Below, piece after piece: positions 6,979-15,273 of a stretch of DNA of 43,771 nucleotides. Location of the stretch: contig JAJYEA010000010.1 in the NCBI GenBank assembly GCA_021790425.1, forward strand, positions 1-43,771. The letters are read 5' to 3'. A program made the position numbers and the translations under genes. This DNA is from Thermoplasmata archaeon (GTDB lineage: Archaea; Thermoplasmatota; Thermoplasmata; Lutacidiplasmatales; UBA184). Positions within the stretch are counted from its first letter, which is position 1; every line of letters starts with the position of its first letter. Under the pieces are notes generated by a model that made no database searches, had not been told where the DNA came from, and worked only from the letters and a program-made list of their open reading frames with translations.

Positions 6979-8772
6979 ATGGTCGAATACAAGTGGACCG
7001 TACTGTCGAACACCACGGTGGGCGCGCTGCTCGCCTCCATCAACGGGACCATCATCCTCATCTCCCTGCCGGTCATCTTCCGTGGGCTCGGCATCAACCC
7101 CTTTGCGGCCGGCAACTTCACGCTGCTCATCTGGGTCCTGCTGGGGTACGGGATCGTCACCGCCACGCTCCTCGTCACCGTGGGCCGGATCTCGGACATG
7201 CTCGGGCGGGCACGGATGTACAATCTGGGCTTCGCCATCTTCGCTGGGGGCTCCGTGCTCCTCTTCCTCATCCCCAGCTCGGGGATGGCGGGGGGGCTCG
7301 AGCTCGTACTCTTCCGCATCGTGCAGGGAATCGGAGGGGCCTTCCTCTTTGCCAACTCCGCGGCCCTCCTCACCGACGCCTTCCCGCACGATGAGCGGGG
7401 AAAGGCCCTCGGCATCAACCAGGTCGCCGCCATAGGGGGTTCCGTCGTCGGGCTCGTCCTGGGAGGGGTCCTGGTGGGCTTCGGGGACATCCATCTCGGG
7501 GGACTCACCATCCCGGCCTGGAGGATCCTCTTTCTCGTGAGCGTCCCCTTCTCCGTCTTCGGGACGGTGTGGGCGTACCTCAAGCTCCACGACATCCAGA
7601 AGCCCAACCGGGACCAGACCATCGATTGGGCCGGGAACATCCTCTTTGGGGCTGGCCTCACGATCCTGCTGGTCGCGGTCACGTACGGATTGATGCCCTA
7701 CGGTGGGCAATTGATGGGCTGGACCAACCCGTGGGTCATGGGAGGGATCGTGGCCGGGCTCGTCATGCTCGTCCTCTTCCTCTGGGTGGAGACGCAGGTC
7801 AAGGAACCGATGTTCCGGCTGCACCTGTTCCGCATCCGGGCGTTCGCGGCCGGGAACCTGGCCGGGCTCCTGGGTTCCATCGCCCGCGGCGGGGTGATGT
7901 TCATGCTCATCATCTGGTTCCAGGGGATTTGGCTCCCGCTCCATGGGTACTCCTTCGCCCAGACCCCGTTCTGGGCGGGGATCTACATGCTCCCGATGAT
8001 GGGAGGGTTCGTGGTGTTCGGCCCCCTGAGCGGATGGCTCTCCGACCGGTTCGGGGCCCGCTACCTCGCCAGCCTCGGGATGGCCATCGGCTCCCTGACG
8101 TTCTTCCTCTTCCTGACGCTCTCGTACGACTTCCCGTACTGGCAGATGGGGCTCATCCTCTTTATCCAGGGCGCCGGGATGGGAATGTTCGCCGCGCCCA
8201 ACACGGCGGCGATCATGAACGCGGTCCCCGCCGAGCACCGGGGGGCCGCCTCGGGCATGCGGGCCACCCTCCAGAACGCGGGGATGCAGGTCTCGATGGT
8301 CATCTTCTTCACCATCGTCATCACGGGGCTGTCCTCGGGCCTGACCGGGGCCGTCCACTCCTCGCTCACCTCGGCCGGCGTGCCGCCCCCGGTGGCCACC
8401 AGTCTCGCGAATGCCGTGGGATCCAACCCCACCGGGGCCCTCTTCGGAGCCTTCCTGGGGGTGAACCCGATGACCCAGCTCCCGGCATCGGTCCAGAGCA
8501 TGCTCCCGCCGGTCGTGTTCACGCGGGAGTGGTTCCCGCACGCCATCGCCCCCGCGTTCATGCAGGGGCTGGACCTCTCCTTCCTGATCGCCGCGTCCCT
8601 CACGGCGGTGGCGGCGGTGGTCTCCCTCATGCGCGGAGAGCGATACGTGCACGAGGTGCATGGCCACGCCCGCGGGGCAAAGACCCGGGAACGGCCGGCT
8701 CCCGACGCGTCCGACCCCGAAGGCCCTGAGGCCAAGGCCGAAGCCACGCCAGAGCCCGACACGGACCGATGA
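6979..8772 (+). CDS. MFS exporter, DHA2/EmrB-like 14-TM type
   Basis: A 597-residue membrane protein of the drug:H+ antiporter-2 type. TM1 carries the family pattern (LLASINGTIILISLP), the motif-A-like loop is VGRISDMLGRARMY after TM2, and the motif-C region (GSVVGLVLGGVLVG) follows in TM5. Around fourteen hydrophobic segments are visible, with a second DRFGARY loop in the C-terminal half and a charged cytoplasmic tail of about 45 residues. Substrate unknown. Being co-transcribed with a MarR regulator suggests export of a toxic organic compound. Its stop overlaps the next start (ATGA). Confidence 0.87.
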   Translation: MVEYKWTVLSNTTVGALLASINGTIILISLPVIFRGLGINPFAAGNFTLLIWVLLGYGIVTATLLVTVGRISDMLGRARMYNLGFAIFAGGSVLLFLIPSSGMAGGLELVLFRIVQGIGGAFLFANSAALLTDAFPHDERGKALGINQVAAIGGSVVGLVLGGVLVGFGDIHLGGLTIPAWRILFLVSVPFSVFGTVWAYLKLHDIQKPNRDQTIDWAGNILFGAGLTILLVAVTYGLMPYGGQLMGWTNPWVMGGIVAGLVMLVLFLWVETQVKEPMFRLHLFRIRAFAAGNLAGLLGSIARGGVMFMLIIWFQGIWLPLHGYSFAQTPFWAGIYMLPMMGGFVVFGPLSGWLSDRFGARYLASLGMAIGSLTFFLFLTLSYDFPYWQMGLILFIQGAGMGMFAAPNTAAIMNAVPAEHRGAASGMRATLQNAGMQVSMVIFFTIVITGLSSGLTGAVHSSLTSAGVPPPVATSLANAVGSNPTGALFGAFLGVNPMTQLPASVQSMLPPVVFTREWFPHAIAPAFMQGLDLSFLIAASLTAVAAVVSLMRGERYVHEVHGHARGAKTRERPAPDASDPEGPEAKAEATPEPDTDR

Positions 8773-9239
8773 GCTCTCCCTACCATCGGATCGTAGTGGC
8801 GTTCGATGGCTCGACGGGAGCGAAGGATGCACTGGACCGGGCGATCGAGATGGCCCTCGGCTGGTCGGCGCACCTCACCATCCTCACGGTCTTCCATCAA
8901 GCCGTCCCCTTGACCTTCGGATTCAGCCCGGTCTCCCCGGACGTAGTGCCCCTGGAGGAAGGGAAGACGTTGAACCGCATCCTCCAGGGCGCGGTCCGGA
9001 AAGCGGAGGAAGCGGGGGTACGGGACGTGCAGGGGATCCTGCTCACGGGCTACCCGTCGGAGGAGCTCCTCCGCCACGTGGACAAGGAGCATGCCGACCT
9101 CATCGTGATGGGGTCGCGGGGACGGTCCCCCGTGGACCGCCTCCTGCTGGGCAGCGTCTCGGACGCGGTGGTCCACCACGCGAAGGTGGCCGTGCTCGTG
9201 GTGCGTCCGGTGGCTTCATCGCCCACGATGCCTTCCTGA
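8769..9239 (+). CDS. Universal stress protein, UspA family
   Basis: A 156-residue single Usp domain. It begins with the RIVVAFDGSTGAKDALDRAIEMA strand-helix unit and ends with GSRGRSPVDRLLLGSVSDAVV, which fits the ATP-binding G-x2-G-x9-G-S signature, then AVLVVRP. Members of the ATP-binding class act as nucleotide-dependent stress or regulatory proteins. The start overlaps the stop of the exporter gene by four bases, so it belongs to the same operon and might modulate the exporter. Confidence 0.9.
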   Translation: MSSPYHRIVVAFDGSTGAKDALDRAIEMALGWSAHLTILTVFHQAVPLTFGFSPVSPDVVPLEEGKTLNRILQGAVRKAEEAGVRDVQGILLTGYPSEELLRHVDKEHADLIVMGSRGRSPVDRLLLGSVSDAVVHHAKVAVLVVRPVASSPTMPS

Positions 9240-9252
9240 ACCGCGAGAGAAG

Positions 9253-9855
9253 TTGGCGTCGAGTGACCTAGCGGACACAGCCCATCCGCCCGCGCTGTCG
9301 ACACCGCCCCCCATCCTCACCTGGAAAGCGATCCCGCTCCTCTTCGTTCCCGTCCTGGCGTTGCTCGGGGCCCTAGCGACGGGGCGGTTCGTCTACCTCG
9401 ACTACGTCCACGTGATCTGCGGCGGACTGTGGACGGGCATCGACATCTTCATGGGGCTGGTGATCGGGCCCATCATCGGGAAGATGTCGGGTCCCGCCCG
9501 GGCCGACTTCGTGCAGCGCCTCGTCCCCACCATGCTCTTCCTGATGCCCGCGCTCGCCTCCGTGACCATCACGGCGGGGGTCTACCTCGCCCTGTCCGAG
9601 GGGATCTTCGACCTCCACTACCTTGCCATCCAACTCGCGGGCGTGATCGTGATCGTGCTGACCGCGCAAGGGTTCGGCATCTTCCTCCCGAACGAGCTCC
9701 GGATCGTGCTGGAGCTCCGGAAAGCGCGCCCGGACATCGGCAAGATCGGGCGGCTCGGCCTGCTCAACGCCCGGCTCTCCGGGGTCCAGGCGGTCTTCCA
9801 GGTGGCGATCATCTTCGTCATGGCGAACCTGGCAGCGGGCCTAGTGAATCTCTGA
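9253..9855 (+). CDS. Multi-spanning membrane protein, possibly CopD-like
   Basis: A 200-residue membrane protein with about four or five hydrophobic segments. The segment DYVHVICGGLWTGIDIFMG (about residues 38-57) places a His and Trp at a membrane face in the manner of CopD/cytochrome b561-like proteins; further segments begin at LVPTMLFLMPALASVTI, LAIQLAGVIVIVL and VAIIFVMANLA. The function is not known. The start is a TTG at 9253, 13 bases after the UspA stop, so it closes the five-gene operon. A short cytoplasmic loop (ELRKARPDIGKIGR) joins the last two segments. Confidence 0.65.
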   Translation: MASSDLADTAHPPALSTPPPILTWKAIPLLFVPVLALLGALATGRFVYLDYVHVICGGLWTGIDIFMGLVIGPIIGKMSGPARADFVQRLVPTMLFLMPALASVTITAGVYLALSEGIFDLHYLAIQLAGVIVIVLTAQGFGIFLPNELRIVLELRKARPDIGKIGRLGLLNARLSGVQAVFQVAIIFVMANLAAGLVNL

Positions 9856-9907
9856 GCCCCTCGGAGACCCGGCACTTTCGCGAGGCGGCCGACAGGCGCT
9901 TCGGATC

Positions 9908-10408
9908 CTACGTGCGGGGCGAGCGACGGGCAGGCGCGTCCAGTCGCTTCTTCATGAGCCAGGTTCGCTCAAACCCGGCCCGGAGATAGAGCGGGGGTTC
10001 CGCCCGGGTGGGAGTGAGCGTCACCACGAGATATCCCTCCGACCGGCACCAGTCCTCGAGCTTCGTGACGATCGCGGACGCGATCCCCCGACCCCGGTAC
10101 GCTTCTTCCGTGAACATCGAGATGATGTGGGGAGACGTGCGGGGGCCGCCCGGGAACGGGTCGATGTCCCGGAGGAAGACCGCCCCGCTTCCGACCGGGA
10201 CGCGACCGGCCGTTTCGGCCACGAAGGCCGCGGCGCCTCCCGCGCGCAGACGCTTCCCGAGCCATCTCCGGTAGACGGCATCCCCGTCGTCCAGGGCCTT
10301 CTTCGAGAAGGGGCCGATGGCCTCCCACATGCCCCGCCGATGCCGGACCAGCAGGGGGAGGTCCCGAAGCGTCGCCTTCCTGATGCGGATCTTTCCGGTC
10401 ACGGACAT
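9908..10408 (-). CDS. GNAT family N-acetyltransferase
   Basis: A 166-residue GNAT domain. It opens with IRIRKATLRDLPLLV, has the central strand AAFVAETAGRVPVGSGAV, and carries the acetyl-CoA pyrophosphate-binding segment EEAYRGRGIASAIVTKLEDW (R-G-x-G-I/A pattern), followed by VTLTPTRAEPPLYLRAGF, the C-terminal yL..GF motif. The acceptor is unknown. It lies 61 bases downstream of the ThDP decarboxylase on the same strand, so co-transcription is possible. Confidence 0.87.
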   Translation of the reverse strand: MSVTGKIRIRKATLRDLPLLVRHRRGMWEAIGPFSKKALDDGDAVYRRWLGKRLRAGGAAAFVAETAGRVPVGSGAVFLRDIDPFPGGPRTSPHIISMFTEEAYRGRGIASAIVTKLEDWCRSEGYLVVTLTPTRAEPPLYLRAGFERTWLMKKRLDAPARRSPRT

Positions 10409-10469
10409 CCCCGGGATCCGTGGGGTCGCCGCACCCCGCGGACCGGCGAGAACAGGAGTCGGCTCATCC

Positions 10470-12038
10470 CTAGCTGAAGAGGTTCGGGACCGTGCGGTCC
10501 ATCTCCACGTTCAAGAGGGCGGGCCCTGGTTCGTCGTGCAGCCATTGGAGGCCTCCCTCGAGGGAGGGAGCATCGGGGACCGTCCGGGCGGGAAGGCCGA
10601 ACCCACGGGCCTCCGACTCCACGTCGAGGAGGGGCAGGGAGAGGTACGGGGCGTCGGTGAGCGCGGCATGGTAGGCCTTCGAGTAGCTCCGCAGGATGTT
10701 GTAGCCGTGGTTGTTGATCACCAGTACCTTCACCGGGAGGCGGTACTTCGCGAGCGTCCACAGCGACTGCACGGTGTACTGGAAGGCGCCGTCCCCCACG
10801 ATCACGAGCACCTTCGGGAGGGTGAGCCCGAGCCCGATGCTCGATCCGAGGGCCCATCCGAGCTGACCGCTCCGGCATCCGAAGTAGCTCTTGGGGCCCC
10901 GGTAGGCCCCGCACGACTTCAGCGTGGGGGTCTGGCTGACCGCCTCGTCGACCACGGCGTGGTCCGGGAACGCCCGGAGCGCCGCGTCGAGGATGTACTC
11001 CCCGCCCATCACACGGGCGGCCCGTGCGATCCGGTTGGCCCGGGCGAAGTCCCGCGGCCGCCGGAAGGGAGGACGCCCCGACGGGGCGAGCTGCGGGAGG
11101 AGCGAGCCGAGGAGCGACTTGAGGTCGCCCAGCGCGGAGAGGCCGGCGAGCTTGGCCGCGGTGGCGGGGTCGTTTCCGAGGTAGATCACCTGCTTCCCCG
11201 GGAGAAGCGGCGAGGGGGTGTACGGGTAGACCGTGAGGTCGGAGCCCACGAGGATGATCGGATCGTAGTCGCCGAGGGCCGAGGAGATGAGCGCGGAGGC
11301 CGGGAGGAGGTCGCCGGCGTAGGCCGGCTCGTTCGCACGGACCATCGCGCGCGACGCGAGCGGCTCCGCGAAGATGGGGGCGCCGAGGAGCTCCGCCAGG
11401 CGGGAGAGCTCGTCGAAGGCGCCTGACGCGTCCACCTCGTATCCCGCGACGAGGGCGGGGCTCGAGGCCTGACGGAGGGCGGCCACCACCGGGGGGGGCA
11501 CCACGGCCGGGTGGGGACCTTCCCCCGCCGGGATCGAGAAGGCCGTCGGGGCCTCCGATTCGACCACATCCATCGGGAGGCTCACCAGGACCGGGCCCCG
11601 CGGCGGGGTGAGGGCGGCGCGGACGGCGCGCGCGATCGCGCCCGCGGCATCCGACGGGCTCTCGACCTCGACCGCCGACTTGACGGCGATCCGGGCCATG
11701 CCCACGAAGTCGCCCTGGAGCAACGGGTCGAGATGGCGGTGGCGCAGGTCCTGCTGGCCCACCGTGACGAGCAGGGGGGAACGGTGGCGCATCGCGGTCT
11801 CGAGGAATCCCATCGCGTTCCCGAGCCCCGGGGCGGCGTGGAGGTTCACGAAGGCGAGGCGGCCCGAGCCGGTCGCGAAGCCGTCCGCGGCCGCCACGGC
11901 GATGGAGTCGTGGAGGGAGAGCACGTAGCGCTGGGAGAGTCCCTCGAGGAACGGGAGCTCGGTGGTGCCGGGGTTCCCGAACACGTCGTGGACGCCGACC
12001 CCCTCCAGCGCCGCCGAGATGGCTTGGGCGACCTTCAT
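10470..12038 (-). CDS. ThDP-dependent decarboxylase, benzoylformate decarboxylase-like
   Basis: A 522-residue ThDP enzyme whose best match by eye is benzoylformate decarboxylase, which cleaves a 2-oxo acid to an aldehyde and CO2. The N-terminal VFGNPGTTELPFL aligns with the benzoylformate decarboxylase GNPGSNELPFL (active-site Ser replaced by Thr), and NLHAAPGLGNAMG keeps the His. The ThDP-binding motif GDGAFQ...VINN is present in the C-terminal domain. The cofactor-activating Glu in LALQEA appears as Asp in LSLHDS, which is unusual. It starts 9 bases after the dehydrogenase stop, so the pair is probably one operon acting on 2-hydroxy/2-oxo acids. Confidence 0.85.
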   Translation of the reverse strand: MKVAQAISAALEGVGVHDVFGNPGTTELPFLEGLSQRYVLSLHDSIAVAAADGFATGSGRLAFVNLHAAPGLGNAMGFLETAMRHRSPLLVTVGQQDLRHRHLDPLLQGDFVGMARIAVKSAVEVESPSDAAGAIARAVRAALTPPRGPVLVSLPMDVVESEAPTAFSIPAGEGPHPAVVPPPVVAALRQASSPALVAGYEVDASGAFDELSRLAELLGAPIFAEPLASRAMVRANEPAYAGDLLPASALISSALGDYDPIILVGSDLTVYPYTPSPLLPGKQVIYLGNDPATAAKLAGLSALGDLKSLLGSLLPQLAPSGRPPFRRPRDFARANRIARAARVMGGEYILDAALRAFPDHAVVDEAVSQTPTLKSCGAYRGPKSYFGCRSGQLGWALGSSIGLGLTLPKVLVIVGDGAFQYTVQSLWTLAKYRLPVKVLVINNHGYNILRSYSKAYHAALTDAPYLSLPLLDVESEARGFGLPARTVPDAPSLEGGLQWLHDEPGPALLNVEMDRTVPNLFS

Positions 12039-12047
12039 CGTCCGTGC

Positions 12048-13007
12048 CTACTTCCCGGCCGGGAGACCGTCGACCCGGTAGAGCGGTTCCTTGCCCTGGA
12101 CGAAGCGGAGCACGTTCTTGATCGTCTCCTGGAGGAAGCGTGTCTGGGCCTCCACCGTCACGCCCGCGAGGTGGGGGGTGTAGAAGCTCGAGGGCACCTT
12201 GAAGAGCGGGTCGGAGAAGTCCGGGGGCTCGGCGGGCCAGACGTCCAGCCCGGGTCGGATCCGGCCGCTCCCGACGTGCTTGTGGAGCGCCTCCGGGTCG
12301 ACGAGCTCGGCCCGGGCCGTGTTGATCAGGACGGAACCCTCCTTCATCATGGCGAGCTCCTTCTCCCCGAGGAGACCCTTCGTCTGGGGGGTCAGCGGGA
12401 GGTGCAGGGAGACGATGTCCGCGTTCTGCAGGAGCTCCGGGAACTCGACACGGGTGAGCCCCAGCAGCTGCTCCTCCGAGGCCGGCACGGGGACCACGTC
12501 GTAGTAGAGCGTGGCCACCTCGAAGGGGATCAGGCGGGCGGCGACCTCCCGTCCGATGCGGCCCATCCCCACGATCCCGAAGGTCTTGCCGGCGAGGTCG
12601 CGGGCTCCGGAGAGCATCGGCCATTCGCCGCGCCGCATCTCGGCGTCGAGCACGCGGGCGTCGCGGAGCAGGGCGAGCGTCATGAGGATCACGTGCTCGG
12701 CCACGGTCTTCGAGTTCGCCACGGGGATGTTCGAGAGCATGATCCCCCGGCGTCGGCAGGTGTCGATGTCCACGGTGTTCCACCCCGTGCTCGCGACCTG
12801 GACGAACTTGAGGGATCGCATCTTCTCGAGGACCTCGGCGGGGGCCTGGTTGAAGGTCGTCATGATGAGGACCTCGATCTCCTCGAGGGGGAACCGTCCC
12901 GGGGCATCGGGCTCCTCCACGATGTCGATGTCCGGGATCAGTACCTTCACGCGCCGCTCGATCTCGTCCTTCGGGAGGAAGGGGGGGATCACCGCCCGTA
13001 TCTTCAT
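12048..13007 (-). CDS. D-isomer-specific 2-hydroxyacid dehydrogenase
   Basis: A 319-residue NAD(P)-dependent dehydrogenase of the D-2-hydroxyacid family, interconverting 2-oxo and D-2-hydroxy acids. Visible are the Rossmann motif GIVGMGRIGREVA, the substrate-loop HLPLTPQTKGL, the active-site Arg in INTARAELVD, the Glu in DVWPAEPP and the catalytic His in YTPHLAGVT. The ATG at 13007 is chosen because the family N-terminus begins there; on the minus strand a TATA-like gcattaacc lies about 26 bases upstream. The exact acid (glyoxylate, phenylpyruvate or other) cannot be told. The decarboxylase directly downstream could consume its 2-oxo product. Confidence 0.88.
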   Translation of the reverse strand: MKIRAVIPPFLPKDEIERRVKVLIPDIDIVEEPDAPGRFPLEEIEVLIMTTFNQAPAEVLEKMRSLKFVQVASTGWNTVDIDTCRRRGIMLSNIPVANSKTVAEHVILMTLALLRDARVLDAEMRRGEWPMLSGARDLAGKTFGIVGMGRIGREVAARLIPFEVATLYYDVVPVPASEEQLLGLTRVEFPELLQNADIVSLHLPLTPQTKGLLGEKELAMMKEGSVLINTARAELVDPEALHKHVGSGRIRPGLDVWPAEPPDFSDPLFKVPSSFYTPHLAGVTVEAQTRFLQETIKNVLRFVQGKEPLYRVDGLPAGK

Positions 13008-13099
13008 GGGGCGGCTGATACGATGGTGGTTAATGCAATTTTGGGTACGTCCTCGGGGACGGACCCCTCGGGGCACCTTATGCGGCGCCCGAACTAACG

Positions 13100-13921
13100 A
13101 TGGTGAGGCAGGGGAAGGTGCCGGCGCGGAGGAAACGAGCCCCATCGCAGTCCGGCCGGTTTCTCCGCCGGATCCCGCTCCCGATCGAAACGCCCCGGAT
13201 GGTCCTGCGGATCCCCCGGGAAGAGGACATCCCCCAGTTCCGGGCGGCCCTGAACGACCCGGAGATGGCCCGCTTCACCTCGCGGAACTTCCCGGCCATG
13301 ACCCGTCAGGGAGGGCTCAAGCTGGTGCGCAATGCCGGGGCGACCCGCCGGTCCGGGGAGCTCCTCAGCCTCATGGGCTTCGAACGGGACACCGGGAACC
13401 TCGTGGCCGCGGTCGCGCTCTTCCACTTCAACTGGACGGACCGGCACGCGGAGATCGGGTACTGGGTACCCAGCCCGATGTGGGGCCAGGGGTACGCCAC
13501 CGAGGCGGCGGGGGCGGTCTGCCGCGCCGCCTTCCGGTGGCTCCGGCTCCATCGGGTCGAGGCCCAGGTCCGGCCCATCAACCCGGCCTCCGCGCGCGTG
13601 CTCGCGCACCTCGGGTTCGTGCGCGAGGGGATCCGCCGGAGCTGCCGGCGCAAGGGCAAGACCTGGATCGGCTTCGACACCTTCGGGCTCCTCGAGGAGG
13701 AGTTCCGTTACCCCCGGCCGCGGGCCCGGGCGCTCAGGTCGCCGGGGCGTCGGGGTCCGGTCCCGGGCGGCACTCCTCGAGGTAGGCGCAGCGGGGACAC
13801 ATCCAGCGGGGGCAGAGCGGGAGCGAGCCCGGGTCCTTCCGGGCGAGCGCGGCCGCGAGCAACCCCGGGGCACCGCGCACGAAGGACTCGACCTGCGCCA
13901 TCGCGGCGGCGTGGAACTTGA
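13100..13921 (+). CDS. GNAT acetyltransferase (RimJ/RimL type) with long basic tail
   Basis: Residues about 25-210 form a RimJ/RimL-type GNAT domain: IPLPIETPRMVLRIPREED, ALFHFNWTDRHAEIGYWV, MWGQGYATEAAGAV (acetyl-CoA motif) and VRPINPASARVLAHLGFVREG. Such enzymes acetylate protein N-termini or small molecules. The frame then continues for about 60 Arg/Pro/Gly-rich residues that have no domain character, because it runs antisense through the last 188 bases of the convergent nuclease gene (stop at 13734). Either the genes truly overlap or the stop codon has been lost or misread near 13730. The initial 24 residues are basic and may be disordered. Confidence 0.8.
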   Translation: MVRQGKVPARRKRAPSQSGRFLRRIPLPIETPRMVLRIPREEDIPQFRAALNDPEMARFTSRNFPAMTRQGGLKLVRNAGATRRSGELLSLMGFERDTGNLVAAVALFHFNWTDRHAEIGYWVPSPMWGQGYATEAAGAVCRAAFRWLRLHRVEAQVRPINPASARVLAHLGFVREGIRRSCRRKGKTWIGFDTFGLLEEEFRYPRPRARALRSPGRRGPVPGGTPRGRRSGDTSSGGRAGASPGPSGRARPRATPGHRARRTRPAPSRRRGT

Positions 13922-15206
13922 GGTCGAGCACCTGCAGCTTCCGGCCCTCGTCCCCCTCGAGCTTCCAGTTCCAGACGTAGAGACGGCCCACGGTCGCGCC
14001 CGTGAGCACGGCCTGCACCGCGAGCTTCCGGACCTCCTCCGGGACCCCCCACTTCCCGGCGGCCTCGCCCGCGGTGGGCGAAACGGGGTTCCGGACCATC
14101 CGGACCTTGACGAGGAAGGGGTTCCCGTCGATGGTGGAGAGGCTCGTCCCCTTCACGCCCGGCAGGGCGGCCTGGGACTGCCCGAACCGGCTCCGGTTCG
14201 CGCCCCGTATGGCAGCGTAGAGCTGGGACTCGAGGCCCCGGGTGTTCACCTTCGCGACGGCCTTCCCGACCCCGGCACCCTCCTCGGTCTCGATCGCCCC
14301 TTCGTCCCCGCCGGCGATGTCGAAATAGACCTTGCGGAGCAAGAGGAGGCGGGCGGGGGTGAGGCGCTCCTGGGTGCGGTGCTCCCGGCGTTCCGAGAGG
14401 CGCTCGGTCTGGTGACGCTCGATGTCCTTCAGGAACTCCGGGGCCTCCTTCCACGTCGCCGTGGCGGCGATGTTCGGCTCGAGCGGCGGGCGCGAGGAGC
14501 ACCCGCACACCCCGGCCTCCCGGTACTTGCACCGGTAGCGGGACCAGGAGCAGGCGGGGAGCTTCGAGGGGTCCCGGGCGGCCACGGCCTCGATGAGGAG
14601 GTCGCGTCGGCGGGCCATCTCCCGGCGCACGAGATCGAGATCGGGATAGCGCACCTCGAGCGGGGAGAGGAGGGTGGACTCCCCGGTCTGGTCGTTCCGG
14701 AGGACGCGCAGGATCAGCCCCTTCCCCGAGGAGAGGAGCGCGCAGTACATCCCGAGCTGCTCCAGGTGGGCGATCGCCGGGTCGGGCTTGGAGGAACCCA
14801 CGTTCTTGATCTCGACGGGAACGTAGCTCCCGTCCGCCAGGGCCACGTAGCTGTCGAGCTTCGCGGTGATCCGGTCGAGGGCGGGCTCGCCCGCGGCGTC
14901 CTTCCCGTCGAGCCAGTACTCCGCGGGCAGGCCGAGCAGTTCCTCGATCCGGTCATGGGCGCCGGTGCCCGCCATCCGCTTCTGGAAGGCGCCGATCTCC
15001 TCCTCGAGGGGGCTCACGACGTCGTAGTAGGCCTGCCCCGGGTTCACGAGCTTCGTCACCGAGACGCGCTCGAGGCGCTCGGGCGCGGGGGTCATCCGGT
15101 TGAGGTAGTTCCGCACGGCGATGGCCGCGGAGAGGTTCGGGTCCACCCGGTACAGGAGTTCTTCCGCCGTGGGGAGGCGGACCTCGGGCGGGGAAGACGA
15201 TGCCAT
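13734..15206 (-). CDS. PD-(D/E)XK nuclease-like protein with two Cys clusters
   Basis: A 490-residue protein whose N-terminal half fits the RecB/Cas4-type PD-(D/E)XK nuclease: H84 (GAHDRIEE), D118 (KLDSYVAL), E132-x-K134 (VPVEIKN) and Q150...Y154 (QLGMY). A four-Cys cluster follows (C219, C226, C234, C236), and a second lies at the C-terminus (CPRWMCPRCAYLEEC), as in iron-sulfur nucleases such as Cas4 or AddB, although no helicase or CRISPR genes are nearby. The second half, about residues 330-470, may be a second degenerate nuclease-like domain (QVLDLKFHAAAMAQVESFV). ATG 15206 is chosen as upstream frame is intergenic in character. A role in DNA end processing is inferred. Confidence 0.7.
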   Translation of the reverse strand: MASSSPPEVRLPTAEELLYRVDPNLSAAIAVRNYLNRMTPAPERLERVSVTKLVNPGQAYYDVVSPLEEEIGAFQKRMAGTGAHDRIEELLGLPAEYWLDGKDAAGEPALDRITAKLDSYVALADGSYVPVEIKNVGSSKPDPAIAHLEQLGMYCALLSSGKGLILRVLRNDQTGESTLLSPLEVRYPDLDLVRREMARRRDLLIEAVAARDPSKLPACSWSRYRCKYREAGVCGCSSRPPLEPNIAATATWKEAPEFLKDIERHQTERLSERREHRTQERLTPARLLLLRKVYFDIAGGDEGAIETEEGAGVGKAVAKVNTRGLESQLYAAIRGANRSRFGQSQAALPGVKGTSLSTIDGNPFLVKVRMVRNPVSPTAGEAAGKWGVPEEVRKLAVQAVLTGATVGRLYVWNWKLEGDEGRKLQVLDLKFHAAAMAQVESFVRGAPGLLAAALARKDPGSLPLCPRWMCPRCAYLEECRPGPDPDAPAT

Positions 15207-15273
15207 GGACCCTCCGCAGGATTTACGGAGGACAACTAATAAGGCCTCCTGCGAGTAGCGCCTTCCACCACCG

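Noticed and set aside
13734-15206. CRISPR-associated Cas4 or a nearby CRISPR array
   Set aside because: The nuclease resembles Cas4 in residues but there is no repeat-spacer array or other cas gene in the window.
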